Assembly: GCA_934432725.1 (NCBI GenBank) | Contig: CAKRZE010000002.1 | Location: 1-64,000 of the forward strand | Source of the DNA: an uncultured Eubacteriales bacterium | GTDB taxonomy: Bacteria; Bacillota; Clostridia; Oscillospirales; CAG-272 | Direction of reading: 5' to 3' | Length of the DNA: 64,000 bases | Shown: piece by piece, positions 8,452 through 18,080 of the stretch | How the letters are laid out: every line of letters begins with the position of its first letter | How positions within the stretch are numbered: position 1 is the stretch's first letter | Made by a program: the position numbers and the translations under genes | The notes under the pieces: model-generated | Seen by the model: the letters and a program-made list of their open reading frames with translations, nothing else | Database searches by the model: none | Told to the model about the DNA's origin: nothing

Positions 8452-8976
8452 TCAATCCTTCCTCCAAAAAAACGCTTCTTCCATCTGCTCCGAGCGCTTT
8501 TTGGATTTCGGAAGGTACCTGCCCTGATCGGACATATCCACCATATCCAGCAGATTCCGTTCCGATTGCCTCCTGACCGCATCATAAGAAACCCGAATCT
8601 CATGAAATGCCACCGTCAGATAAAACAGTCCGTCTGCGGCATCCGCAAACAGGATGTGAAGAACAAACCGTTCCTCTTCATAATAAATCTCATCATATTT
8701 CCATGTAAGACCCGCATAATCCGGGCTCTCCCGCTCCAGAATTTCACAGTCGGTCAGGAAAATGTCGCAGATCGGAGTATATGCCCGTGCGGCATCCAGC
8801 ACAATCCGGATATTGCCGTTTTCCGGAAGAATTGCCGTCACGACCGCGCCGTTCATACAAAAATCCTCCGCAAAGAAGTCCGGCAGAAGCGACCGTGCCA
8901 GAAAGCCGGCAGGATCATCCGGCTCCTTTTTCATAACCGATGGATTCCGATACCATTCCTTTGTCCAGTATTTCAT
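8452..8976 (-). CDS. Uncharacterised protein, DUF4085-like
   Basis: 174 residues from ATG 8976; an ATG four codons upstream (8988) is also possible, and the frame is open further but without a ribosome site. The opening MKYWTKEWYRN and the later YDEIYYEEERFVLHILFADA resemble the DUF4085 family of small Clostridia/Bacillus proteins of unknown function. Soluble, no signal peptide. The closing segment is charged (PKSKKRSEQMEEAFFWRKD). No functional link to neighbours. Confidence 0.65.
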   Translation of the reverse strand: MKYWTKEWYRNPSVMKKEPDDPAGFLARSLLPDFFAEDFCMNGAVVTAILPENGNIRIVLDAARAYTPICDIFLTDCEILERESPDYAGLTWKYDEIYYEEERFVLHILFADAADGLFYLTVAFHEIRVSYDAVRRQSERNLLDMVDMSDQGRYLPKSKKRSEQMEEAFFWRKD

Positions 8977-9144
8977 CGTTACAACCATAGCTCCCGCAGC
9001 CCGCGAAAGCTTCCCTTTTCCGGAATTCAGAGTCAAAGACGTCCTGCTGAAACAATTGCAGCCGGTGCCATGGCAGGTCTTGATGCAACCGGCAAATGCA
9101 GTCCCGCAGCTGCCGGCTGCACCCAAGACAAGCCCTGTGCAAAA

Positions 9145-9183
9145 TACCAAAACCGGCGGCAAGGACAAGCGCCTCGCCGCCGG
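9145..9183 (-). terminator. Terminator of the dehydrogenase operon
   Basis: Stem CCGGCGGC (9153-9160) / GCCGCCGG (9176-9183), followed on the minus strand by TTTTGG; 28 bases after the E1 stop. Confidence 0.55.
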
Positions 9184-9210
9184 AAACCGTCACATATAAA
9201 GTCCGGTCAA

Positions 9211-11685
9211 TCAGATACCCTTCTTATACTCTTCAAGCTTTGTCAGCTCCGAATAGTTATAGGTGCAGACATGACCGGGGAGCGGCATAATCTTGGTATG
9301 AATCGCGTCCACAATTCCCTCGGGCTGCGGGAAGAAGTAATTCTCCAGCTCGTGCGCAGGCGTAATCCAGTTCTTAGAGCCGATTGCAACCGCCGGTGCA
9401 TCCAGATAATCAAAGCAGAACTCATTGATGTTCGCAGCCATATCCTTCATCACGGAGTTACGCTCGCATGCATCTCCGACAATCACGATCTTTCCGGTCT
9501 TTTTCACGGATTCGATCACCTTGGAGTAATCGAACGGAACGATCGAACGGGAGTCGATGACCTCCGCAGACACACCGTACTTCTCCTCCAGAATCTTTGC
9601 AGCCTCCAGCGCACGGTAAAGCACGGCACCGATCGTCAGAATCGTCACATCCTTACCGACACGCTTCACGTCCGGATCACCGAGCGTGATTTCGTAATGT
9701 CCTTCCGGAACGCCGCCCTCATGGAACTCTTCACCCTTATCGTAAATTCTCTGAGATTCAAAGAACACAACCGGATCCGTTCCTTCCAGTGCAGATGCCA
9801 TCAGTCCCTTTGCATCATACGGCGTGGAGGGGAACACAACCTTCAGACCCGGGATATGCGCGGTCAGGGCGGTCCAATCCTGCGAATGCTGCGCACCGTA
9901 CTTGGAGCCGACGGAAACACGGAGAATAATCGGCATTTTCAGAATGCCTGCGGACATTGCCTGCCACTTTGCCATCTGGTTAAAGATTTCATCGCCGGCA
10001 CAGCCGATAAAGTCCGCATACATCAATTCCACAATCACTCTGCCGCCGCACATTGCGTATCCGACAGCGGAGCCGACAATGGCAGACTCGGAAATCGGAG
10101 AGTTGAAGAATCTGTGATACGGAACCGCTTCCGTCATCTTCTTGTAAACACCGAATGCGCCGCCCCAGTCGCGGTTATCCTCGCCGTAGGCAATCAGCGT
10201 CGGATCGTCATAGAACTTATCAATAATAGGCTCAAACAGACCGTCGCGGATGTTATAGCACTTCATCTTGGAGACAGGCTTGCCGTTTGCATCGGTTGCG
10301 GTGCGGATCTTGTTTTTGATTTCCTTCACACGCGGAACCTCGTCCTTCGGCATATTCATTTCCGCCTCTCTGCCGGGATCCATGGACTTGACCTTCTGGT
10401 TGGAGAACATAATGGAGGAAATCGCGTCAGGCGTCTTTTCGAAATCCATACGCGGAGAAATCTCATCGTTGATCGCCAGCTTCATGATCTCGGTCATCCG
10501 GTTGACAATCATCTCATCGATTGCGGCAAATTCCTCATCGGAAGCCACGCCGCCGAGCACCAGTCTGGTTCTGTACGCCGGAATCGGATCGGCAGCCTTC
10601 CACATGTCGATTTCTTCCTGCGTGCGGTAGGTGGAGGAGTCGGACGGGGAGTGACCGGATACACGGTAGGTCACAACATCCAGCAGAGCCGGACCCTTTC
10701 CGGCAAGCAGAAGCTCCTTCTTGCGCGTCACGGCATCGATCACGGCAAGCGGATTATAGCCGTTGACACGCTCCGCATGCATCTGATCGGGGTTGAAGCC
10801 TGCGCCCATGCGCGCGACCATATCCCAGCCCATGGTTTCGCCTCTGGTCTGACCGCCCATGCCGTAATGGTTGTTGAACACGTTGAACAGGATCGGCATG
10901 CCCTCGCCCTTGCCGTCATTCCAGAGCTTGGTAATCTGGTCCATCGAAGCAAAGTTGAACGCCTCCATGACCGGACCTCTGCCGCAGGCGCCGTCGCCGC
11001 AATTTGCAACCACGATGCCCTTCTTGTGATTGGAGCGCTTGTACAGTGCCGCGCCGAGCGCGATGGGAGCGCCGCCTCCGACGATCGCGTTGTTCGGCAT
11101 GATGCCGAACGGGATGAAGAAGGCGTGCATAGAGCCGCCCAGACCTCTGTTGAAGCCGGTGGTTCTTGCAAAAATCTCAGCCAGTGCGCCATAGAGCAGG
11201 AAGTTCTTTGCCAGCTCTCTGACATCGGCATTCGGCATGTACTTTTCCACAACGCTCAGGACGCTGCCGCCGAGGAATTCCTTCATGATGTCATACAGCT
11301 CTTTTTCATCCAGCTTGTGAATAGAGGACAGACCCTTTGCAATAATTTCGCCGTGCGAACGGTGCGAACCGAAGGTCAGATCGTCGATATCCAGGTTATA
11401 CGCTTCACCGACCGCAGAAGCCTCCTGTCCGATAGACAGATGCGCCGGACCGGGGTTGTTGTAATGAACGCCGTTGTATTCGCTCTTGACCTTAACCTCA
11501 TTCAGCATGGTTTCAAACTCACGGATCGTGCGCATATCGTGATAGATCCGCATTAAATCGTCCTTGCTGTAGATCTTCTGCTCTTCCTCAAGCGTCTTGT
11601 CATACTGGCAAACGGGAATATCCGTAAAATGGATATAGCCCTTCTCAAATGCTTTTTCCGGGGTAACCAATTGACTCTTAGGCAT
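9211..11685 (-). CDS. 2-oxoacid dehydrogenase E1, fused alpha and beta chains
   Basis: 824 residues. The N-terminal half (about 40-440) is an E1-alpha: thiamine-diphosphate motif starting GDGACGRGPVMEAFNFA at residue 230, plus the SHRSHGEIIAKG substrate region. The C-terminal half (about 470-815) is an E1-beta: YGEDNRDWGGAFGVYKKM, SPISESAIVGSAVGYAMCG and the C-terminal transketolase domain with VIDSRSIVPFD. Together they decarboxylate a 2-oxoacid and reductively acylate the lipoyl arm of E2. Fused chains are known in some Clostridia and Bacteroidetes. The substrate (pyruvate, acetoin or branched-chain) cannot be decided by eye; acetoin/TPP-dependent dehydrogenase is plausible. Last gene of the E2-E3-E1 operon, with ribosome site GAAGGAGATACAAG. 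Confidence 0.88.
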   Translation of the reverse strand: MPKSQLVTPEKAFEKGYIHFTDIPVCQYDKTLEEEQKIYSKDDLMRIYHDMRTIREFETMLNEVKVKSEYNGVHYNNPGPAHLSIGQEASAVGEAYNLDIDDLTFGSHRSHGEIIAKGLSSIHKLDEKELYDIMKEFLGGSVLSVVEKYMPNADVRELAKNFLLYGALAEIFARTTGFNRGLGGSMHAFFIPFGIMPNNAIVGGGAPIALGAALYKRSNHKKGIVVANCGDGACGRGPVMEAFNFASMDQITKLWNDGKGEGMPILFNVFNNHYGMGGQTRGETMGWDMVARMGAGFNPDQMHAERVNGYNPLAVIDAVTRKKELLLAGKGPALLDVVTYRVSGHSPSDSSTYRTQEEIDMWKAADPIPAYRTRLVLGGVASDEEFAAIDEMIVNRMTEIMKLAINDEISPRMDFEKTPDAISSIMFSNQKVKSMDPGREAEMNMPKDEVPRVKEIKNKIRTATDANGKPVSKMKCYNIRDGLFEPIIDKFYDDPTLIAYGEDNRDWGGAFGVYKKMTEAVPYHRFFNSPISESAIVGSAVGYAMCGGRVIVELMYADFIGCAGDEIFNQMAKWQAMSAGILKMPIILRVSVGSKYGAQHSQDWTALTAHIPGLKVVFPSTPYDAKGLMASALEGTDPVVFFESQRIYDKGEEFHEGGVPEGHYEITLGDPDVKRVGKDVTILTIGAVLYRALEAAKILEEKYGVSAEVIDSRSIVPFDYSKVIESVKKTGKIVIVGDACERNSVMKDMAANINEFCFDYLDAPAVAIGSKNWITPAHELENYFFPQPEGIVDAIHTKIMPLPGHVCTYNYSELTKLEEYKKGI

Positions 11686-11722
11686 AATCTTGTATCTCCT
11701 TCAATTTATATTCCTTGAATAA

Positions 11723-13087
11723 TCAGATGGAAAACAGTCCCTCGCGGATGACCTCGCCTACCGTAGGATGCGGGAACACGATCTTTCTCACATCATCCAC
11801 GCGCATTTCGCGCGCCACCATCATCGCGGCGCCGTAAATGATTTCCGATGCATAATTGCCGATCATCTGCACGCCGATCAGCTTTCTGTGCTCCTTATCG
11901 ACAAGCAGCTTCACAATGCCGTCGCCGCCCTCATTCTCCGCAATATATCTGCCGGAATACTTCAGCGTAAAGCTCTGCACAGCGGCATCCAGCCCCTTTG
12001 CCTTCACGGTTTCGGAGTTTTCACCCACCGATGCAACCTCCGGATTGGTATAAATGACCGACGGAATCGCAAGATAGTTCATCACGTCATGCTTTCCGAG
12101 CATGTTGTTCACGGCGACCTCGCCCTCGCGATAGCCGGTATGTGCCAGCATCACCTTGCCGTTCACATCGCCTGCCGCCCACACGCCGGGGACATTGGTT
12201 CTGCAGCAATCATCCGTCACAACCGCACCGCGTTCGGTCAGAACGCCGATATTTTCGATGCCGGAGCCCTGTGTGTTCGCTCTTCTGCCGATGCAGACCA
12301 AAACGGTATCGGCAGGAACCTTCTCCGCCTTGCCGTCCTTTTCATAGCAGACGCAATCCGTTCCGACCGAGGTCACCTTTGCACCGAGCAGGAACTCAAT
12401 ACCCTTTTTGGTATAGTTTTTCTGCAAAATCTTTCCGATTTCAAGATCGGTAGGTCCGGCGATATGATCCAGCATTTCGATCACCGTGACCTTGGACCCG
12501 ACGGAATTGAAATAAGATGCCATTTCAAGCCCGATCACGCCTCCGCCGATCACCACCAGTCTTTCCGGAATGGTGCGCATGTCCAGAATCTCGCGGTTCG
12601 TCTTGCAGAAGCCGGACGCAACGCCCTCGCGCAGCCCGGGAATCGGCGGAACCACCGCAACAGAACCGGTTGCAAGCAAAAGCTTGGTTGCCTTGTAGAC
12701 CTGATCCTGCGCCTTCACGGAGAAGCCCTCGGCATCCTTGCCCTGAATCTCACCCGCAGCCGGGATCACCGTAACGCCTAACTTTTTCAAGGTCGCCCCG
12801 ATGCCGGACACCAGCATCTTGCGGATCTTATCCTTACGGTCAATCACAAAATTGTGATCGATGGAAGCGCCCTCGAATTTCACGCCGTATTCGGCGCCGT
12901 GCTTTGCATAGTCGTAAATCTTTGCGGAATACAGAAGGGTCTTTGTCGGGATGCAGCCCTCGTTCAGGCAGACGCCTCCGAGCGCCTTCTCCTCAAACAG
13001 CGCAACCTTCATTCCCGCCTCGGCAGCTCTCTCCGCGGCATTATAGCCGGCGGGACCTCCGCCGAGAACAATCAGATCATAAATCAT
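11723..13087 (-). CDS. lpdA: Dihydrolipoyl dehydrogenase (E3)
   Basis: 454 residues. N-terminal FAD Rossmann motif GGGPAGYNAAERAAEAG, redox-active disulfide GGVCLNEGCIPTKTLL (Cys40, Cys45), NAD-binding VIGGGVIGLEMASYF, the AAGDVNG motif, and the C-terminal dimer interface with HPTVGEV, containing the catalytic His-Glu pair. It reoxidises dihydrolipoamide on E2 with NAD+. Length is normal. Middle gene of the operon; ribosome site CGGAGGTAC. Confidence 0.93.
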   Translation of the reverse strand: MIYDLIVLGGGPAGYNAAERAAEAGMKVALFEEKALGGVCLNEGCIPTKTLLYSAKIYDYAKHGAEYGVKFEGASIDHNFVIDRKDKIRKMLVSGIGATLKKLGVTVIPAAGEIQGKDAEGFSVKAQDQVYKATKLLLATGSVAVVPPIPGLREGVASGFCKTNREILDMRTIPERLVVIGGGVIGLEMASYFNSVGSKVTVIEMLDHIAGPTDLEIGKILQKNYTKKGIEFLLGAKVTSVGTDCVCYEKDGKAEKVPADTVLVCIGRRANTQGSGIENIGVLTERGAVVTDDCCRTNVPGVWAAGDVNGKVMLAHTGYREGEVAVNNMLGKHDVMNYLAIPSVIYTNPEVASVGENSETVKAKGLDAAVQSFTLKYSGRYIAENEGGDGIVKLLVDKEHRKLIGVQMIGNYASEIIYGAAMMVAREMRVDDVRKIVFPHPTVGEVIREGLFSI

Positions 13088-13105
13088 AATGTACCTCCGA
13101 TCCTG

Positions 13106-14407
13106 TTATCTGGAAAGCAGCAGATCAAAATTCTCCAGGTTCACGCACAGCTCCTTAAGGAAGCGTGCGGCAGGAGAGCCGTCCAGCGCCCGATGGTCAA
13201 AGGTCAGGGACAGTCCCATTGCGGGATAGGAAACGTCCTTGCCGTCTACCGTCTTGATTCTGCGCGTCACCGTGCATACACCGAGGATCCCGGTCTGCGG
13301 CGGATTGACAACCGGCGTAAAGCTCTCGATTCCCATATTTCCGAGGTTGGACACCGTGAAGGAGGCGCCCTTCAGAAGATCGGGGCTGATTGTGCCGTTC
13401 TTTGCGGCAGAGGTCACCGCATGCGACTTTTCGGCAAGCGCATTCAGCGTCAGCTTTTCTGCACCGAACACGGTGGGAACCAGAAGTCCGCGCTCCGTGT
13501 CGCAGGCAATGCCGAGATTCACGCCCGTGAAATAGCGGATCACTCCGGCATCCTCCAGATAGTGCGCATTGAGCTCCCTGTGGTTCAGGATCGTCTTTGC
13601 GACCGCGAAGAGGATCATATCGTTCAGCGTAATGTTGCAAAGTCCCAGCTTCTCCGCGTTTGCCTTCAGGCTCTGCCGGTAAGCCAGCAGCTTGGTGGCA
13701 TCAAAAGAGGTATTCAGCGTCAGCTGAGCCATATTGGACAGCGAAGCATGCATGCTCTTTGCAATCACCTTGCGGATGTTGGAAATCCTGACATCCTCAT
13801 ATTCAGCCGCCGGAGCCTCTGCCTTCGGAGCTTCCGCCTTTACCTCGGCAGCCGGAGCGGGTGCAGTCTCAGCCTTTCTTGCGGACAGAATCTTGCCCTC
13901 ATCCAGAAGTTTGTTTACATCGCGTTCGATCACGCGTCCCTGCGGACCGGTCGGAACAACCTGCGAAAGATCCGCATCTGTCCGTTCCGCAAGATGTCTT
14001 GCACGGGGAGAAATCTTCATAAAGCCGGCATCCGACACGGTCGGCTCTGCCTTCAGTTCGGCAGAAGCGGACTTTTCCGAAGCGGACTCCGTCTGCGCAG
14101 CGGGAGCCTCTGCCTTGGCTGCGGCATCCTGTGTACCCGCATCCGAAACAAGACCGCTGATATCCTCGCCCTCTTCGCCGATGATGCACACCGGCTTCAG
14201 GCACTCCACATCGTCCCCTTCCTCTGCCAGAACCGCCAGCATCGTTCCGGAGACCGCCGCCAGCTCGTCAAAAGAAGACTTGTCCGTCTCATAGGAAAAC
14301 AGAACATCGCCCTCCGCGACCTTGTCGCCGGGCTTCTTATTCCACGCCGTAATAATACAGCTTTCCACACTCTGCCCCTGTCTGGGCATAATCACAACAG
14401 TTGCCAT
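13106..14407 (-). CDS. Dihydrolipoamide acyltransferase (E2)
   Basis: 433 residues. Domains in order: one lipoyl domain (about 1-78) with Lys43 in YETDKSSFDE as lipoylation site; an alanine/glutamate/lysine-rich hinge; the peripheral-subunit-binding domain near 125-160 (ISPRARHLAERTDADL...GPQGRVIERDV); a second hinge rich in APKAE; and the catalytic domain ending with FDHRALDGSPAARFL, containing the active His and Asp. It forms the core of the complex and transfers the acyl group to CoA. First gene of the operon; ribosome site GGAGGAGAATGC. Confidence 0.92.
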   Translation of the reverse strand: MATVVIMPRQGQSVESCIITAWNKKPGDKVAEGDVLFSYETDKSSFDELAAVSGTMLAVLAEEGDDVECLKPVCIIGEEGEDISGLVSDAGTQDAAAKAEAPAAQTESASEKSASAELKAEPTVSDAGFMKISPRARHLAERTDADLSQVVPTGPQGRVIERDVNKLLDEGKILSARKAETAPAPAAEVKAEAPKAEAPAAEYEDVRISNIRKVIAKSMHASLSNMAQLTLNTSFDATKLLAYRQSLKANAEKLGLCNITLNDMILFAVAKTILNHRELNAHYLEDAGVIRYFTGVNLGIACDTERGLLVPTVFGAEKLTLNALAEKSHAVTSAAKNGTISPDLLKGASFTVSNLGNMGIESFTPVVNPPQTGILGVCTVTRRIKTVDGKDVSYPAMGLSLTFDHRALDGSPAARFLKELCVNLENFDLLLSR

Positions 14408-14472
14408 GCATTCTCCTCCTATACTGAAAACAAAATGGCTGCTAATATAAAATATGGCACCGGCAGCCGGAA

Positions 14473-15237
14473 TCAGGCAATGATGACCTCAACGCCGTAT
14501 TCCATCGCCTTTTTCTGAACATCATAGGACAATTCATCGTCCGTTATGATGGTGTCAACCTTTTCAAGTGTGCAGAACGTATACGGCAGGCTCTTGTCCA
14601 GCTTGGACGAATCCATCAGAACAACGACCTTGTCCGCCTTGTCCACGATCATCTTTTTCAACTCGCACTCAATATAATTTCCGCTGGTCAGACCGCTTCT
14701 TCCGGAGATTCCGGACGGAACGATAAACGCAACATCAATATTGATTTCATCCAAAAACTGAATTGCCTGGCTTCCCGATACGGAGACACTGTCCCGGTTC
14801 AGCATACCGCCCACGATATTCACAAGCGGACGGCTTTTGTTCATCAAAGCCATCGCAATGTTCAGACCGGTGGTAGTAATGGTCAGTCTTTCATCGGGCA
14901 GCCGTTCCGCAAGATACTGAACGGTCGTGCCGGAATCCAGGAAAATCGATCTTCCCGTTTCGATCATTTCAATCGCGCGTTCTGCAATCTTTTCCTTTGC
15001 CCCGGTATTCTTCTTCAGACGCTGATTGAACGCGTCCTCCATGGAGGTGGTGATGAACTTCATGGAACGGGCGCCGCCCCTGACCTTGATTGCTTCTCCC
15101 TCTTTTTCAAAATACTCAATATCACGGCGCAAGGTCATGCTTGACACCTCTGGAAAACGTTCCTCGAGCTCGTGCAAAGACAGGTATGGCGTTGTCTGCA
15201 GCAAATCCCTAATAATTTCACGTCTTGCGGAATGCAT
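14473..15237 (-). CDS. DeoR/GlpR-family transcriptional regulator
   Basis: 254 residues from ATG 15237 (GGAG 10 bases upstream). Winged helix at the N-terminus with LSLHELEERFPEVSSMTLRRDIEYFEKEG, the classical DeoR signature, followed by the RGGARS wing. The C-terminal DeoRC sensor domain has SIFLDSGTTVQYLAERL and the ITTTGLNIAMAL and VLMDSSKLDK motifs, which bind a phosphorylated sugar-like effector in relatives. It is encoded 66 bases upstream of E2 in the same direction and probably controls the dehydrogenase operon. DeoR regulators usually sense sugar phosphates, so the pairing suggests control by carbon flux. Confidence 0.9.
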   Translation of the reverse strand: MHSARREIIRDLLQTTPYLSLHELEERFPEVSSMTLRRDIEYFEKEGEAIKVRGGARSMKFITTSMEDAFNQRLKKNTGAKEKIAERAIEMIETGRSIFLDSGTTVQYLAERLPDERLTITTTGLNIAMALMNKSRPLVNIVGGMLNRDSVSVSGSQAIQFLDEINIDVAFIVPSGISGRSGLTSGNYIECELKKMIVDKADKVVVLMDSSKLDKSLPYTFCTLEKVDTIITDDELSYDVQKKAMEYGVEVIIA

Positions 15238-15300
15238 AATCAATCTCCTTGTCGCAGTATTTGTTAAAAGATTCGTATCATTTTAACACATCCATGTTAT

Positions 15301-15329
15301 ATTATAATCCCATCCCGTCAATATGTCAA
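15301..15329 (-). promoter_or_regulatory. Promoter of deoR-type gene and possibly the E2-E3-E1 operon
   Basis: Minus strand TTGACA (15329-15324), 17-bp spacer, TATAAT (15306-15301), 64 bases before the regulator start. The stretch 15330-15644 beyond it holds no gene that I can support. Confidence 0.8.
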
Positions 15330-15644
15330 TGGCTTTGAAAACTTTTTCCTTTTTTCATGCAATTATCTGAAAAAAATCGCAAAAATCCTCGGCTTTTCAC
15401 GCAAAACATCAAGCTTCCTTCACATCCTCGCAACATTTCCGATCAAAAGCGGAAAAACAGTGCCGAAAAGGGCACCTACGCATTGCACGCTGCATTCTTC
15501 CAAACCATTCCGCGCATCGGATAATTCATGTGAATTATCACATCATTTGAACATTTTTCCGTTACCGTTTTCTCTTTGTGCAAAAAGCCGCAGCCTTTCC
15601 CCGTTTCCGGCGCCCGTACAGCCTCCGCAGCACCCCGCCGGAAC

Positions 15645-15678
15645 AAAAAAGGAGAGCTGAAACCTCTTTCAGCTCTCC
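15645..15678 (-). terminator. Intrinsic terminator downstream of murC
   Basis: Perfect 12-bp stem GGAGAGCTGAAA (15651-15662) with its complement (15667-15678), 4-base loop, then TTTTTT on the minus strand. It lies 160 bases after the murC stop; no other minus-strand gene ends closer. Confidence 0.8.
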
Positions 15679-15837
15679 CGGCATTGTGTCCTGCCTCCGG
15701 CGCCGCAAAAAATAACCGCGCAAAAAGCAGACAAAATAGCAGAAGTCCGCACAAAACCCGCAGGAATCCAGGATGATATTCCGGAAGGACCGGCGAAGGC
15801 ACCGGAGGCGGCGCAGCCCCTTGCCGCTTTCCGGAGC

Positions 15838-17202
15838 TCAATGGAGCGAAAGCAGCTCCTCCACACGAATGATGTCGCCCGCCCCCATCAGGAAAACCAT
15901 GTCTCCCTCCCGGGCATTTTCCCGGATATAGGACGCAATTTTTTCAAAGCTGTCAAGATACCGCGCATTTTTCACGTGCTGCGCAAGCTGGCAGGAGGAA
16001 ACCCCATAGGTATTCGCCTCTCTTGCCGCATAAATATCCGCAAAAACCACCTCATCCGCATCTCCGAATGCAGAAACAAACCCATCGAACAGCTCTGCGG
16101 TTCTGGAATAAGTATGCGGCTGGAACACGCAAAGGATCCGCTTTCCGAACTGCCGTGCAGCCGCAAGCGTCGCCCGGATCTCTGACGGATGATGCGCATA
16201 ATCCTCGTACAGCGCCGCTCCGTTCACCGTTCCGCGGAATTCAAACCGGCGCTTTGCCCCGCGGAACTGTTCCAGTCCCTTCCGGATGCTCTCCGCATCA
16301 ATTCCGTTCTCATGTGCGGCAGCCGCAGCGGCAAGCGCATCATAGATATTATGCTTGCCCGGAACATGCAGCGCCGCATGCGTCAGAAATGCACCGTGCG
16401 CATATATATCGAAGGAAGGCATTGCATGCACAAACTGAATGCCTTCTGCGCGGTAGGAAGCATCCCCGGCTTCCAGTCCGAAGGAGATCACGCGTCCGGG
16501 ATACCCCTCTGTAACCACCCTTACGTTCGGGTCGTCCCAGTTCACGATTGCCTGCTCCGCAAGCCCGATATACCGATGAAAGGACTGTTCCACCCGTTCC
16601 AGCGTATGAAAATAATCGGCATGATCCAGATCAACGTTTGTCACAACAGCCGTGGTCGGATAAAAGGAAAGGAAGGAATCCGTATATTCACACGCTTCAA
16701 ACAGGAAGAAATCCCGGCTCCCCACGCGATAGCAGCCGTGCATGTCGTTCAGCGCCGCGCCGCTGACCACGGTCGGATCCACCCCGGCAGCCATCAGGAT
16801 CTCCGCACACATCGAGGTCGTTGTGCTTTTTCCGTGCGTCCCCGCGATGCCGATCCGATTCCGATAGCCCGTCATCAGCCAGCCGAGAAAGACCGCTCTG
16901 GATATGCAGGGGATTCCAAGCTCCCGCGCATGCATAAGCTCCGGATTGTCCTCTCTGATCGCAGCGGTGTACACAACCGCATCGGCGCCCTCCACCTGCT
17001 CCGGGCGGTGCGACGGATATACCGGAATTCCCCGCTCCGCCAGATGCTCCGTCACCGCAGACTGCATGCGGTCCGAGCCGCGCACAAGATACCCGCGCTC
17101 CTGCGCAATCGCGGCAAGAGAGGACATGCTGACGCCGCCGATCCCGATGAAATAGAGCGTGTGAGCATGCTCCAGCAGCATATGAATCTCTGTATCGTTC
17201 AT
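15838..17202 (-). CDS. murC: UDP-N-acetylmuramate--L-alanine ligase
   Basis: 454 residues from ATG 17202; the frame is open 74 codons further but the homologous part begins here (HTLYFIGIGGVSMSSLA). ATP-binding loop GIAGTHGKSTTTS at residues 118-130, central domain with ATNVDLDHADYF-like TAVVTNVDLDH, and the C-terminal Mur domain with YEDYAHHPSEIRATL and VFQPHTYSRT. It adds L-Ala to UDP-MurNAc, the first peptide step of peptidoglycan precursor synthesis, in the cytosol. Divergent from spoVG. Monocistronic, ended by the terminator at 15645-15678. Confidence 0.93.
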   Translation of the reverse strand: MNDTEIHMLLEHAHTLYFIGIGGVSMSSLAAIAQERGYLVRGSDRMQSAVTEHLAERGIPVYPSHRPEQVEGADAVVYTAAIREDNPELMHARELGIPCISRAVFLGWLMTGYRNRIGIAGTHGKSTTTSMCAEILMAAGVDPTVVSGAALNDMHGCYRVGSRDFFLFEACEYTDSFLSFYPTTAVVTNVDLDHADYFHTLERVEQSFHRYIGLAEQAIVNWDDPNVRVVTEGYPGRVISFGLEAGDASYRAEGIQFVHAMPSFDIYAHGAFLTHAALHVPGKHNIYDALAAAAAAHENGIDAESIRKGLEQFRGAKRRFEFRGTVNGAALYEDYAHHPSEIRATLAAARQFGKRILCVFQPHTYSRTAELFDGFVSAFGDADEVVFADIYAAREANTYGVSSCQLAQHVKNARYLDSFEKIASYIRENAREGDMVFLMGAGDIIRVEELLSLH

Positions 17203-17568
17203 TTTAATGACCAACGCCTTTGCAAAGGCAAAAGCTTCCTTTCTCATGGAATCGCAGATCCGGACCGATTGCAGCGCTCCCGGCAGACTTCTCCGGAAAC
17301 GGCAGAAATCCGTCCCGGGCAGCCGCAGCGCCCCCTCCGGGGCATACAGGTACCGAGCCTTCTGTCCGCATCCGCCATCCGTCGGCATTTCCGCGATCAA
17401 TCTCCCGGAATTTCCTTCCGGCACTTCAAATTTTCACATTTTCATTGCGGGTATTTTAAAAAAGTAAATATTTCATTTTCAAAATTCTTGCTTTTCTGTT
17501 GAATACTATTCATAAACATCCCCTATAATGAATGGTACAGGGATGAAAATTTCATGGGAGGTCTGAAC

Positions 17569-17871
17569 ATGGTTATTACAGACATCAAAGTCCGCAAGCT
17601 TTTCAACGATGACAGTCCGATGAAGGCTGTTGTTTCGGTAACCTTTGACAATCAGCTTGCCGTTCACGATATCAAGGTAATCAATGCGCGCAACCGTTTC
17701 TTCATCGTCATGCCCTCGCGCAAAAATCCGGACAACACGTTCCGCGATATTGTCCATCCGATCAACACGGAATTCCGGGAAACGCTGGAAGAAGCGGTCA
17801 TCGGCGCTTATCACACTGCACTGAAAAACGCGGAAGACACTGCCTCCGCCGAAGAGCAGCATGCGGAATGA
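17569..17871 (+). CDS. spoVG: SpoVG, RNA/DNA-binding regulator
   Basis: 100 residues from ATG 17569, set by GGGAGGTCTGAAC. The core MVITDIKVRKL...AVVSVTFDNQLAVHDIKVI and FFIVMPSRKNPDNTFRDIVHPIN is nearly invariant in the family. In Firmicutes SpoVG influences sporulation, cell division and virulence and binds nucleic acid. A TATAAT at 17524-17529 lies 40 bases upstream, with a TTGAAT at 19-bp spacing (17499-17504); an additional sigma-H promoter, as in Bacillus, is not obvious. The gene ends at a strong terminator. Confidence 0.95.
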   Translation: MVITDIKVRKLFNDDSPMKAVVSVTFDNQLAVHDIKVINARNRFFIVMPSRKNPDNTFRDIVHPINTEFRETLEEAVIGAYHTALKNAEDTASAEEQHAE

Positions 17872-17914
17872 CCCATGCCTCCCAAAGGCAGAAAAAACCC
17901 CCGACAGCAATCAC

Positions 17915-17948
17915 AAAGAATCTTTGACACGTCAAAGATTCTTTTTTT
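17915..17948 (+). terminator. Terminator of spoVG
   Basis: Fourteen-base inverted repeat (17915-17928 with 17931-17944), then T8. The near-perfect palindrome could also stop minus-strand transcription from the gene ending at 18081, since an A-rich stretch precedes it. Confidence 0.85.
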
Positions 17949-18080
17949 TGCAAAACTCCCGCCGCATCGAAGCCGCAGTCTCCGGTCCGCAAAAGTCTTT
18001 TATCCTCCGGCAGAACGGCAGAAGTCCGAGACGGAGCTGCACCGCGCAGCCGGGGACATTCCGCCGGCTTCCGGAATGAA

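Noticed and set aside
8566..11556. 996-codon open frame on the plus strand
   Set aside because: It runs antisense to the E1 gene and beyond, has no ribosome site, and its His/Arg-rich sequence is the mirror of the real gene's codon pattern.
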